Source: Silicimonas algicola
GTDB taxonomy: Bacteria; Pseudomonadota; Alphaproteobacteria; Rhodobacterales; Rhodobacteraceae
Length of the DNA: 64,000 bases
Direction: 5' to 3'
Assembly (NCBI RefSeq): GCF_003148765.1
Contig: NZ_QGGV01000003.1
Location: 92,156-156,155, forward strand
Shown: positions 25,823 through 33,800 of the stretch, piece by piece
Numbering within the stretch: the stretch's first letter is position 1
Layout: every line of letters begins with the position of its first letter
Translations under genes and position numbers: made by a program
The notes under the pieces: generated by a model
Seen by the model: only the letters and a program-made list of their open reading frames with translations
Told to the model about the DNA's origin: nothing
The model's database searches: none

Positions 25823-25842
25823 GTTACCCCAGGCGTTACCCG
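25823..25842. repeat. GTTACCC double direct repeat, copy 1
   Basis: Two GTTACCC half-repeats (GTTACCCCAGG then CGTTACCCG) are arranged in tandem and recur almost identically at 26895-26914. They flank the integrase remnant and could be arm-type binding sites of the recombinase. This is inferred from position and repetition only. Confidence 0.5.
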
Positions 25843-25931
25843 ATCGTCGTGGGTCGGTCGGGACCATCCACTTAAGTGGTCGAGTCGCGTGGAATCGAGA
25901 CCCGACTGGGGTCACAGGGGGTAGCCAGCAT

Positions 25932-26627
25932 TTGGTAAAAGCCTTCACTTCGAAGACGATTGGCGCTCTTAGATCGGATCCCGACAAGCGGCTCGAGATC
26001 CCCGACCCTGCTCTCTCCGGGCTCTACTTGGTGGTACAGCCTAGCGGGGCAAAATCCTGGGCGTTTCGCTATCGCCACGACGGGCGACCTTGCAAGTTGA
26101 CTCTTGGCAGGTGGCCGGCCCTGGGCCTTGCCGCGGCAAGGGCGGCCGCGACGATGGCCGTCGACGCGACCCAACACGGGCGGGATCCGTGCGCCGAGAA
26201 GCGCGAGGCAAGGGCGGAAGCAGCGGAGCGCGCCGATCGCGATCTCTTCGACACTCTCCTCTCCGACTTTAAGCGGCGCCACGTCGCCAAGCTGAAGTCC
26301 GCGCGGACCGTCTCGAGAGAGCTCGACCGTTTTGCCCTCAAGGCCTGGCACGGTCGGAACATCCACGCAATCACACGTCGCGATGTGGTCGACTTGTTGG
26401 ACGAAATCGCAGAGAGCGGGCGCGGCGTCACAGCAAACCGGATCCGGCAGTACCTTGCTCGGTTTTTTTCCTGGCTTCTCGAGCGCGAGGTCATCGCGTC
26501 GAGCACCATGACCGGCGTCAGGCCGCCGGCGCCGGAGGTTAGCCGGGATCGGGTGCTTACTGACGAGGAGATAAGGTGGCTCTGGCGCGCCTGCGAAGAA
26601 GTGGCGCACCCTTGGGGGCACCCCTGA
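25932..26627 (+). pseudogene. Truncated P4-type tyrosine integrase
   Basis: The frame encodes an N-terminal arm-binding domain (TSKTIGALRSDPDKRLEIPD, LYLVVQPSGAKSWAFRYR, LTLGRWPALGLAAARAAA), then the core-binding helical domain (RHVAKLKSARTVSREL, NRIRQYLARFFSWL). It stops at RVLTDEEIRWLWRACEEV, exactly where the catalytic domain with its Arg-His-Arg-Tyr residues should begin. A full enzyme would have roughly 400 residues. The TTG at 25932 is the likely original start. Lying between the tRNA-Asn and its decayed copy, it is the integrase of a lost genomic island. Confidence 0.82.
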
Positions 26628-26978
26628 CAGAAGCGCGTGATGCAGCCTCCGGAGACGGGCGCCGGGATCGGTGGTCATCTCTCTCGCGGGTCACACTGCG
26701 AAGCCCTAGAATTTCTCGGAACATCAACGAAAGACCGACAATGCTGTCAGAGACCGGTGCGGGTGGTGGAGACTTTCAGCAGCGCGACCATTTAGTATGT
26801 CCCTCGCCACGTACCTGCTTGACGACGAAGAAGAACCGATCGCGCCAACGCTTCGTTGTGTTCGGCTGAGTTCTCTGCGGAAGTCACGGCGGGCGTTACC
26901 CCATACGTTACCCGGCCGCTCACTCGCAAGCCGATAGATCTAATCGGCTCTCTCAAATCACCGATATTGCGGGGTTTT
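26628..26978. other. Non-coding part of the integrative-element scar
   Basis: No gene is supported between the truncated integrase and the tRNA. The catalytic half of the integrase is not present here in any frame I could recognise, so it was deleted rather than frameshifted. The stretch contains the second GTTACCC repeat pair at 26895-26914. Confidence 0.45.
26895..26914. repeat. GTTACCC double direct repeat, copy 2
   Basis: GTTACCCCATA followed by CGTTACCCG, 18 of 20 positions identical with the copy at 25823-25842. It sits about 65 bases from the 3' end of tRNA-Asn, where arm-type integrase sites are expected. Confidence 0.5.
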
Positions 26979-27053
26979 TGGCTCCGGCGGTAGGGATCGA
27001 ACCTACGACCAATTGATTAACAGTCAACTGCTCTACCGCTGAGCTACGCCGGA
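26979..27053 (-). tRNA. tRNA-Asn (anticodon GTT)
   Basis: On the minus strand the sequence folds as a complete cloverleaf: acceptor TCCGGCG pairing with CGCCGGA, D-arm GCTCAGCGGTAGAGC, anticodon loop CTGTTAA with anticodon GTT, and T-loop GTTCGATCC. The encoded 3' end is GCCA including CCA. It served as the insertion target of the integrative element whose remnants lie directly at its 3' side. Confidence 0.95.
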
Positions 27054-27124
27054 ACACAGGGCGGGGATATAGCAACGGTCCGGGGAAGCGTCCAGAGGCT
27101 TCGGGCAGAAATATGGGCCGGGCG

Positions 27125-28018
27125 TCAGCGTCGGAGAAAGCGGGCTACGGGTGAAATGTCGGGTTCGGCTGTGGCGAGATTTCTATGAACCAGATCAATG
27201 AGGTGGGCGAAGACGTTGCGGGCGGCCGCCGGCAGCATTGCGACGGGGATGTCGGTGTAGACCGACGCCGTCAGCTCCTCGAGGGACACGGGGCTCGGCC
27301 CAAGTGCTGCGAGGATCTGGGCCTCGCGCGTCCGGCGGTGAGAGATGAGCCAGTCGAGGCGGTCGGCGGGATCGCGGATGACGCCGCCGTGGGCGGGCAG
27401 AAGTTCGACCGCGCCCAGGTCGCGCAAACGGGCGGAGGTCGCCATGAAGTCGGCGATGTCGCCGTCCGGGGGCGAGACCAGAGACGACGACCAGTCCATG
27501 ACGTGATCGCCCGAGATCACGCGGTCGCCCCAGGCGAAGGCCAGGTGACCCGCGAAGTGGCCGGGGGTGTGAAGCACGTCGAGCGCCCAGCCTTCGCCCT
27601 CGATCCTGTCGCCCTCGGTCAGGGTCTCGTCGGGACGAAAGGCGTGATCGATGCCCTCGCCACCGCCGGTCATCCCTTCGGCGACGAGGCGGGTCATCAG
27701 CGGGCTGCGTCCCGCTTCGGGTGGTCCAAAGGCCAGGACGGGCGCGCCGGTCAGTTCCGCCAGCCGACGGGACAGGGGGCTGTGATCGCGATGCGCGTGA
27801 GTGACGAGGATGTGCGTCACCGTCTCGCCCGCGGTCGCTTTGAGGAGTGCGGCAAGGTGATCCGCGTCCTCCGGACCAGGATCGATCACGGCAACGCGGC
27901 CCTCGCCCAGGATGAAGCTGTTCGTGCCCCAGTGCGTCATCGGCGAAGGATTGGGCGCCAGCACCCGCCGCAGGCCGTCGGCGAGGGTCACTGATACGCC
28001 CGGCTCGGGTCTCGTCAT
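27125..28018 (-). CDS. MBL-fold metallo-hydrolase (LACTB2/glyoxalase II-like)
   Basis: A 297-residue metallo-beta-lactamase-fold hydrolase. The zinc motif THAHRDH is at residues 73-79, followed by HTPGHFAGHL and SGDHVM as the second and third metal ligands. A C-terminal helical region (SLEELTASVYTDIP, AHLIDLVHRN) is the winged-helix-like tail of the LACTB2-like branch. ATG 28018 is preferred; the frame upstream is unconserved. It is divergent from the sensor kinase gene across 42 bases, so the two may share a control region. Substrate unknown. Confidence 0.8.
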   Translation of the reverse strand: MTRPEPGVSVTLADGLRRVLAPNPSPMTHWGTNSFILGEGRVAVIDPGPEDADHLAALLKATAGETVTHILVTHAHRDHSPLSRRLAELTGAPVLAFGPPEAGRSPLMTRLVAEGMTGGGEGIDHAFRPDETLTEGDRIEGEGWALDVLHTPGHFAGHLAFAWGDRVISGDHVMDWSSSLVSPPDGDIADFMATSARLRDLGAVELLPAHGGVIRDPADRLDWLISHRRTREAQILAALGPSPVSLEELTASVYTDIPVAMLPAAARNVFAHLIDLVHRNLATAEPDISPVARFLRR

Positions 28019-28060
28019 TGGGGCCTTCCTCTTGCCGGTCGCCGCTTCTAGGCTCATCGC

Positions 28061-29374
28061 ATGATCGGGCGGGTTCTCAAAGGCTGGATGCCAAGGTCGC
28101 TCTACGGGCGCTCGACCCTGATCCTCCTGGTGCCCGTAACAGCCATCCTTCTCGTGGTCACGATCGCCTCGATCCAGCGGATCTACGACGGCGTGTCACG
28201 GCAGATGTCGGAAGCTGTGGCGAACGAGGTCCGGCTGATCCTCGGCCAGGTCGAGGCGGCGCCGGACGCAGGCCGCGCGATGGAGGCGGCGCTCGAGGTC
28301 GCGACGCCGCTCGGCATCGAGATCAACACGGTCGATGAGCCCGTCGTGACGCAGCACGAATGGATCGACCTCTCGGGACGTACGGTGATCGAAACGCTGA
28401 CGGCCGAGGTGCCCGGAGTGTCGGCTGTGGATCTTTTGACGCGCGACGCCTTTGCGCGCCTCGCCGTCGACACGCGTTTCGGTCCCGTCGCGCTCGACGT
28501 GCCGAGGCGGCGGCTCACCATCCGCAATCCGCACCAGTTTCCGGTCCTGATCGGGGTGACGGCCATCTTGATGTCGGTGATCGCGCTGATCTACCTCCGC
28601 AATCAGATGCGGCCGATCCGCAGGCTGGCCTGGGCGGCCGAAGCCTTCGGAAAGGGACGATCCGTGCCCTACCGGCCCGCGGGTGCCACCGAAGTGCGCT
28701 CGGCGGGCGCGGCCTTCCTCGACATGCGCGACCGGATCGAGAGGCAGATCGAGCAGCGGACCATGATGCTGTCGGGCGTGAGCCACGACCTGAGGACACC
28801 GCTGACGCGGATGAAGCTGGGGCTGTCGCTGATCGAGGACGACGAAGAGGCGCGCGCCATGAGCCGCGACGTCGAGGACATGGAACGGATGCTCGAGGCC
28901 TTCCTGTCCTTCGCGCGCGGAGATGCGCTGGAGGATCCGGTGCGCACCGATCCGCGCGAGATGGTGCGAGATCTGGTGGCACGGGCCGCCCGGGCGGATC
29001 CGGTTCACCTGGGGCCGATGATCGGCGAGGGAACCGCCATGCTTCGTCCCGACGCGCTGCGCCGCGCCGTCGGCAACCTGATCGGGAATGCGGTTCGATA
29101 CGGGCACGAGGCAAGGGTGGGCGTCGAGATTTCAGACCGCGACATCCGTTTCATCGTCGAGGACAGCGGTCCGGGTATTCCCGTCGAGCAGCGGGATTTC
29201 GTCCGCAAGGCGTTCACGCGCATGGACGCGGCGCGGAACCAGAACCGCGGATCGGGTGTGGGGCTGGGGCTTGCCATCGCCTCGGACGTCGCGCGTCAGC
29301 ACGGCGGGCGACTGGTCCTCGAAAAAAGCGCCGACCTGGGCGGCCTGCGTGCGGAACTTCATATCCCGCGCTAG
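28061..29374 (+). CDS. EnvZ-like membrane sensor histidine kinase
   Basis: A 437-residue kinase with transmembrane helices at about 18-38 and 160-179 enclosing a periplasmic sensor of about 120 residues. A HAMP-like linker (MRPIRRLAWAAEAFGKG) follows, then the phospho-acceptor H242 in GVSHDLRTPLTR. The ATPase domain carries the N box NLIGNAVRYG, G1 DSGPGIP and G2 GVGLGLAIA. It autophosphorylates and should pass phosphate to an OmpR-type regulator, but no response regulator gene is adjacent in the window. The signal is unknown. Confidence 0.88.
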   Translation: MIGRVLKGWMPRSLYGRSTLILLVPVTAILLVVTIASIQRIYDGVSRQMSEAVANEVRLILGQVEAAPDAGRAMEAALEVATPLGIEINTVDEPVVTQHEWIDLSGRTVIETLTAEVPGVSAVDLLTRDAFARLAVDTRFGPVALDVPRRRLTIRNPHQFPVLIGVTAILMSVIALIYLRNQMRPIRRLAWAAEAFGKGRSVPYRPAGATEVRSAGAAFLDMRDRIERQIEQRTMMLSGVSHDLRTPLTRMKLGLSLIEDDEEARAMSRDVEDMERMLEAFLSFARGDALEDPVRTDPREMVRDLVARAARADPVHLGPMIGEGTAMLRPDALRRAVGNLIGNAVRYGHEARVGVEISDRDIRFIVEDSGPGIPVEQRDFVRKAFTRMDAARNQNRGSGVGLGLAIASDVARQHGGRLVLEKSADLGGLRAELHIPR

Positions 29375-29402
29375 GCGCGCGGCCACCTGAGGGGCCGCGC
29401 GC
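29375..29402. terminator. Strong GC hairpin between convergent genes
   Basis: A perfect 10-base-pair stem (GCGCGCGGCC / GGCCGCGCGC) with an eight-base loop starts directly after the kinase stop and ends before the convergent hvrA-like gene. There is no T tract on either side, so termination may be weak or Rho-assisted, but position and symmetry suit a bidirectional transcription block. Confidence 0.6.
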
Positions 29403-29410
29403 AAAGACCG

Positions 29411-29725
29411 TCAGACCTCTAGGCTTTCGGGTTTCGTGCCAGAGGCGAGAGCGTTCTTGAACCAGGCCGGCTGACGACCCCGGCCGGACCACGTATCACC
29501 GGGCTTTTCCGGATTGCGGTATTTCGCGGGCGCTTTCGGCTTGCGTGCTTTCTTGCCGACAAGCTCCTCCACGGACATCCCGTGTTCGCGCGCGATTGCT
29601 TCGACCTTTTTCAGCGCCTCTGCGCGCTGGCGGTCCTGGTAGCCTGAAATTGCCTTGTCCACGTCCTTCTTGAGGGAACGCAATTCCTCCAGGGACATCG
29701 CGCCCAAATCCATCTTGGTTGCCAT
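29411..29725 (-). CDS. hvrA: H-NS family DNA-binding regulator (HvrA-like)
   Basis: A 104-residue H-NS-family protein. An N-terminal coiled-coil oligomerisation region (MSLEELRSLKKDVDKAI...EALKKVEAIAREHG) is followed by a basic linker KKARKPKAPAKYRNPE and the DNA-binding core DTWSGRGRQPAWF. In Rhodobacter relatives, HvrA modulates photosynthesis and nitrogen-fixation genes; in non-phototrophs the homologue is a general xenogeneic silencer or nucleoid protein. ATG 29725 has an AGGAG ribosome binding site and a sigma-70-like promoter about 60 bases upstream. Assignment to HvrA rests on overall resemblance. Confidence 0.8.
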   Translation of the reverse strand: MATKMDLGAMSLEELRSLKKDVDKAISGYQDRQRAEALKKVEAIAREHGMSVEELVGKKARKPKAPAKYRNPEKPGDTWSGRGRQPAWFKNALASGTKPESLEV

Positions 29726-29787
29726 TCGGCACTCCTGTGAGTTGTGCGGCGGAACCGACCGCAATTACCGTGAGATTTCCGATGCGT

Positions 29788-29816
29788 TTAATATAGAGGC
29801 AATTAATCTGTGACAA
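29788..29816 (-). promoter_or_regulatory. Sigma-70-like promoter of the hvrA-like gene
   Basis: On the minus strand TTGTCA (29816-29811) and TATTAA (29793-29788) are separated by exactly 17 bases. The expected start of transcription near 29780 leaves a 5' leader of about 55 bases before the ATG at 29725. The stretch is conspicuously AT-rich in an otherwise GC-rich region. Confidence 0.6.
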
Positions 29817-30063
29817 TTATTTTTTTATGTGTCGCTGTCACCCTTGCGTGTTTTGGGGCACCGACCGGCTTTCGGCGACGCCTCAATTTGCAGCAGGGGG
29901 CGCTTCGGTGCGGGCAGTTTGGGGAGGAGCACGAGAAAGGGTTTGGCGTTTCGCGGCGTGGCGCGAGATTGTGCAGAAGCCGTGCAGATCTCGAACGCGG
30001 GTCCTGACACGCTAATCCATCGCGCGCCCCGGCAAAACGATTGACGTTAACAAACGTTAATGA
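29817..30063. other. Intergenic region between hvrA promoter and tRNA(CAT)
   Basis: Several short open frames exist on both strands but none has a conserved-looking sequence or convincing ribosome binding site. A TTAA-N6-TTAA element is at 30047-30060. Nothing else was recognised. Confidence 0.3.
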
Positions 30064-30140
30064 TGGTAGGCCCGGAGGGACTCGAACCCCCAACCAAAGC
30101 GTTATGAGCGCTCTGCTCTAACCAATTGAGCTACAGGCCC
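30064..30140 (-). tRNA. tRNA with anticodon CAT (Met, or Ile2 after lysidine modification)
   Basis: The minus strand gives a full cloverleaf: acceptor GGGCCTG, D-arm GCTCAATTGGTTAGAGC, anticodon stem-loop AGCGCTCATAACGCT with anticodon CAT, T-arm GGGGGTTCGAGTCCCTC and terminal CCA. It lacks the features of an initiator tRNA, so it is either elongator tRNA-Met or tRNA-Ile2 whose C34 becomes lysidine. Sequence reading alone does not separate these confidently. Confidence 0.9.
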
Positions 30141-30188
30141 GACCTGCGCGGCGTTCTAGCAGGTTCGCATTTCGGGTCAAGCGCGGCA

Positions 30189-30824
30189 TCAGTTCCAGCG
30201 GGGGGCGCGCCATCCGGCGGCGACGGCCTCGGCTTCGGAGCAGAACCATCTTTCGCCTTCCGACAGGTTGATGCGCGTCTTCGCATACCAGGGCGACCAC
30301 GGCGGGTGATAGATGTGGCCGTTCTTCGAGATGTTGCCCTTGATCGGACATCCTTCAGGGGCGTCGTCCTCATCCGCCAGCGCTGCGGTCCAGCGCAGGG
30401 AGCGGTAGTCCCAGGGTGCGGTGTAGTCGCCCGAGAAGACGCCGCGACGGCGTTCCCGCGCGGCGGTCTCGACGTCGACGTAGGCATCAGAATAGCGCAC
30501 GAAGGCCCAGGCCATGCCCTTGTCGATCATCGACGCCCCGATGTCCGTTCCGTCGGCGTAACATGTCGCTATGGTCCGGTCGAAACCGTCCTGACCAAGC
30601 GCGTCGCAAGTGATGTCGTGCTCCTTCACGATCTCGACCAACTCGGCGGTAGCATCGCTTCCGCAAGCCCAGGAGCCGTAGAGCTGACCATGCTCGGGCG
30701 CGTCGATGCCGTTCAGGCGATAGATGGTGCCGTCGATTTCCAGCGTGTCACCGTCGACGACGCGGGGTTCCGACAAGGCTGGTCCGCACAACGCGATGAA
30801 GACCACAACTGAAACTGCCTTCAC
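30189..30824 (-). CDS. Exported staphylococcal-nuclease-like protein
   Basis: A 211-residue protein with a signal peptide ([20 protein letters not shown]) and an SNase-like OB-fold: [46 protein letters not shown]. These carry the Asp and Arg residues expected in the active site. The C-terminal 55 residues ([15 protein letters not shown] to [18 protein letters not shown]) form the Cys-containing tail frequent in alphaproteobacterial secreted thermonucleases. It starts at GTG 30824. It likely degrades nucleic acid in the periplasm or outside the cell. Confidence 0.8.
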   Translation of the reverse strand: MKAVSVVVFIALCGPALSEPRVVDGDTLEIDGTIYRLNGIDAPEHGQLYGSWACGSDATAELVEIVKEHDITCDALGQDGFDRTIATCYADGTDIGASMIDKGMAWAFVRYSDAYVDVETAARERRRGVFSGDYTAPWDYRSLRWTAALADEDDAPEGCPIKGNISKNGHIYHPPWSPWYAKTRINLSEGERWFCSEAEAVAAGWRAPRWN

Positions 30825-30953
30825 GTCTGTCTCCCTCGTCCGCTCTTAACGAAGGTTAACACGTCACCTCGGCCCGGAGCAAAGCCATGCCGTGCCTCGT
30901 GGACTTCGGTTCGCGCTTCCGCTAGGTCCGCGGGCGCGACACGGAGGGTGCCC

Positions 30954-32006
30954 ATGACGAACGATGCCGCCAAGACCGGCCTGACCTATTCCGAAGCGGG
31001 CGTCGACATCGACGCGGGCAACGCCCTTGTCGAGCGGATCAAGCCCGCGGCGAAACGGACCGCCCGCCCCGGCACCATGTCGGGGCTCGGAGGGTTCGGC
31101 GCGCTCTTCGACTTGAAGGCGGCCGGCTACAGCGACCCCGTCCTCGTCGCCGCGACGGACGGCGTGGGCACCAAGCTCAAGATCGCGATCGAGACGGGCG
31201 AGGTCTCGGGCGTTGGCATCGACCTCGTCGCCATGTGCGTGAACGACCTCGTGTGCCAGGGGGCCGAGCCGCTTTTCTTCCTCGACTATTTCGCAACCGG
31301 AAAGCTGGTCGTCGACCACGCCGCTGCGGTCATCGAAGGGATCGCCACCGGCTGCGAGCGCGCGGGCTGTGCGCTGATCGGGGGCGAAACGGCCGAGATG
31401 CCGGGGATGTATTCGGGCGAGGATTTCGACCTCGCGGGCTTCGCCGTCGGCGCGATGGAGCGCGGGCAGAGTTTGCCTGAAGGTGTCGAGGAGGGTGATT
31501 TCCTTCTCGGGCTCGCGTCGAACGGCGTCCATTCCAACGGATACTCGCTGGTCCGGAAGATCGTCGAAGTCTCCGGCCTATCCTGGGACGCAGACTGCCC
31601 CTGGGGCGAGGGCACGCTCGGGCAGGCGCTTCTCGCGCCGACGCGGCTCTATGTCCGGCCCGCGCTCGAAGCGATCCGTCTGGGCGGCGTCCACGCGCTG
31701 GCACATATCACCGGCGGCGGTCTGACCGAGAACCTGCCGCGCGTCCTGCCCGAAGGTCTCGGCGCCTCCATCGACCTTGGAGCTTGGAGCCTGCCGCCCG
31801 TGTTCCGCTGGCTGGCCGAGACCGGCGGCATCTCGACGCCGGAGCTTCTCAAGACCTTCAACTGCGGCATCGGCATGGTCGTCGTGGTGGACAAGGACCG
31901 CGCGCCCGACCTGATCGCGCTGTTCCAGAAAGCGGGCGAGCGGGTCGAGGTTCTGGGCCAGGTCGTGGCGGGCAGGGGCGTCGACTACACCGGCAGCCTC
32001 GGGTGA
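30954..32006 (+). CDS. purM: Phosphoribosylformylglycinamidine cyclo-ligase
   Basis: A 350-residue AIR synthetase converting FGAM and ATP to aminoimidazole ribonucleotide, step five of purine synthesis. Recognised by [15 protein letters not shown] at the start, [31 protein letters not shown] and [11 protein letters not shown], all hallmarks of PurM. ATG 30954 follows a GGAGGG ribosome binding site; the GTG two codons earlier is less likely. It overlaps purN by four bases (GTGA), giving the usual purM-purN operon. Confidence 0.95.
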   Translation: MTNDAAKTGLTYSEAGVDIDAGNALVERIKPAAKRTARPGTMSGLGGFGALFDLKAAGYSDPVLVAATDGVGTKLKIAIETGEVSGVGIDLVAMCVNDLVCQGAEPLFFLDYFATGKLVVDHAAAVIEGIATGCERAGCALIGGETAEMPGMYSGEDFDLAGFAVGAMERGQSLPEGVEEGDFLLGLASNGVHSNGYSLVRKIVEVSGLSWDADCPWGEGTLGQALLAPTRLYVRPALEAIRLGGVHALAHITGGGLTENLPRVLPEGLGASIDLGAWSLPPVFRWLAETGGISTPELLKTFNCGIGMVVVVDKDRAPDLIALFQKAGERVEVLGQVVAGRGVDYTGSLG

Positions 32007-32632
32007 AGCGCGTCGCCATCCTGATTTCGGGCGGCGGCTCGAACATGGTGGCGCTCGCCGACAGCATGACGGGCGACCATCCGGCCCGTCCCGTCCTCGT
32101 CCTGTCGAACGTGGCGGAGGCAGGCGGCATCGCCAAGGCCGAGGCGCGGGGGATCGACGCCGACGTCGTAGACCATCGGCCCTTCGGCCGTGACCGCGCG
32201 GCCTTCGAAGCCGCTCTGAACGATCGGCTGGCCGAGGCGCTGCCCGACATCCTCTGCCTTGCCGGGTTCATGCGCATCCTGACGCCGGCCTTTACCGAGG
32301 CCTGGGCGGGCAGGATGCTGAACATCCATCCCTCGCTTCTTCCGAAGTATCCCGGGCTCCACACCCATGACCGTGCGCTGGCGGCGGGCGACGCCGAGGC
32401 GGGCTGCACCGTCCACGAGGTGACGTCCGATCTGGACCAGGGACCGATCCTGGGGCAGGCGCGCGTGCCCGTCCTGCCGGGCGACGATGCGGACCAGCTT
32501 GCCGCCCGCGTGTTGACGGCAGAGCACCAACTCTACCCCCGCGTCCTGAGGCGTTTCGCGGAGGGCAACCGGTCGCCGCTTTACTTGCTCGAGGGGGGAG
32601 AAGCGCCTAATACATCCGGACGTTGCGATTGA
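32003..32632 (+). CDS. purN: Phosphoribosylglycinamide formyltransferase
   Basis: A 209-residue GAR transformylase using 10-formyl-THF in purine synthesis. The motifs [41 protein letters not shown] (with the catalytic His) and [17 protein letters not shown] are all present. GTG 32003 overlaps the purM stop; the frame upstream of it is within purM. The last 15 residues are unremarkable. Transcription may continue into rnd ten bases later. Confidence 0.95.
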   Translation: MKRVAILISGGGSNMVALADSMTGDHPARPVLVLSNVAEAGGIAKAEARGIDADVVDHRPFGRDRAAFEAALNDRLAEALPDILCLAGFMRILTPAFTEAWAGRMLNIHPSLLPKYPGLHTHDRALAAGDAEAGCTVHEVTSDLDQGPILGQARVPVLPGDDADQLAARVLTAEHQLYPRVLRRFAEGNRSPLYLLEGGEAPNTSGRCD

Positions 32633-32642
32633 AAGGCGCTGT

Positions 32643-33800
32643 ATGATCAAGATCACGTCGACCGAGGGCCTGGCCGCCTTCTGCGCCCGGGCCGCCGACG
32701 CGCCTTATGTGACCGTCGATACCGAATTTCTCAGGGAACGGACCTACTACTCCAAGCTGTGCCTTTTGCAACTCGCCATCCCGGGCGAGGCCGAGGAGGA
32801 CGCGGTGCTGGTCGATCCGCTGGCCAAGGGCCTGTCTCTCGATCCGCTCTACGACCTCTTCCGGAACGAGGCGGTGGTGAAGGTGTTTCACGCCGCAAGG
32901 CAGGACGTCGAGATCTTCTATGTCGAAGGCGGCGTGATCCCGAAGCCTCTCTTCGACACGCAGGTCGCGGCGATGGTCGCCGGTTTCGGTGAGCAGGTCG
33001 GCTACGAGACGCTGGTGCGCAAGATCGCCAAGGCGAACCTCGACAAGTCGTCGCGCTTCACCGACTGGTCCCGTCGCCCGCTGACCGAGGCTCAGGAGAA
33101 ATACGCCCTCGCCGACGTGACGCACCTGCGCGTGATCTATGAATTCCTGGAAGCCGAGCTGGAGAAGTCGGGCCGCCTTCCCTGGGTGGAGGAGGAGCTT
33201 GCGACGCTCACCGAGCCCTCGACCTATGTCATTCATCCCGACGAGGCCTGGCTGCGGATCAAGACGCGGACCAATTCGGGCAAGTTCCTTGCCGTCGTGC
33301 GCGAGCTTGCGCGCTTTCGCGAGACCTATGCCCAGTCGCGCAACGTGCCGCGCAGCCGGGTGATGAAGGACGACGCCCTGCTCGAGATCGCTTCCACGAA
33401 GCCCAAGACGCACAACGACCTCAGCCGCTCGCGCCTTCTCCTGCGCGATGCCCGGAAAGGGGAAATCGCGGACGGCATTCTCGCCGCTGTCGAGACCGGG
33501 CTGAACGTGCCCCCCGAGGATCAGCCGAAGCCCGACCGGTCGCGCGACGCGCTTCAGGTGAATCCGGCTCTCGCCGATCTTCTGCGGGTGCTTCTGAAAG
33601 CCAAGTCCGAGGAACTGGGCGTGGCGCAGAAGCTGATCGCCACGTCGTCGGACCTCGACGAGATCGCGGCAGGCCTGCGCGATGCGGCCGCCCTCAAGGG
33701 GTGGCGGCGCGAGGCTTTCGGCGAGGATGCGCTGCGGCTCTGCGACGGCAAGCTTGCGCTTCGCGCGCAGGGTCAGTCGGTCGTCGTTTTCGAGGTCTGA
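32643..33800 (+). CDS. rnd: Ribonuclease D
   Basis: A 385-residue 3'-5' exoribonuclease for tRNA maturation. The DEDD-type catalytic set is visible: D26 and E28 in VDTEFLRERTYY, the HAARQDVEIF motif, and YALADVTHL with the Tyr and final Asp. The C-terminal 180 residues form helical HRDC-like modules (NSGKFLAVVRELARFRE, NPALADLLRVLLKAK). It starts at ATG 32643, close behind purN, and its stop abuts the convergent AbrB-family gene with no spacing. Confidence 0.93.
   Translation: MIKITSTEGLAAFCARAADAPYVTVDTEFLRERTYYSKLCLLQLAIPGEAEEDAVLVDPLAKGLSLDPLYDLFRNEAVVKVFHAARQDVEIFYVEGGVIPKPLFDTQVAAMVAGFGEQVGYETLVRKIAKANLDKSSRFTDWSRRPLTEAQEKYALADVTHLRVIYEFLEAELEKSGRLPWVEEELATLTEPSTYVIHPDEAWLRIKTRTNSGKFLAVVRELARFRETYAQSRNVPRSRVMKDDALLEIASTKPKTHNDLSRSRLLLRDARKGEIADGILAAVETGLNVPPEDQPKPDRSRDALQVNPALADLLRVLLKAKSEELGVAQKLIATSSDLDEIAAGLRDAAALKGWRREAFGEDALRLCDGKLALRAQGQSVVVFEV

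Noticed and set aside
26576-26869. 97-codon frame after the integrase remnant
   Set aside because: It contains no integrase catalytic motif (no R...HxxR...Y) and no other family signature, so it is not the missing half.
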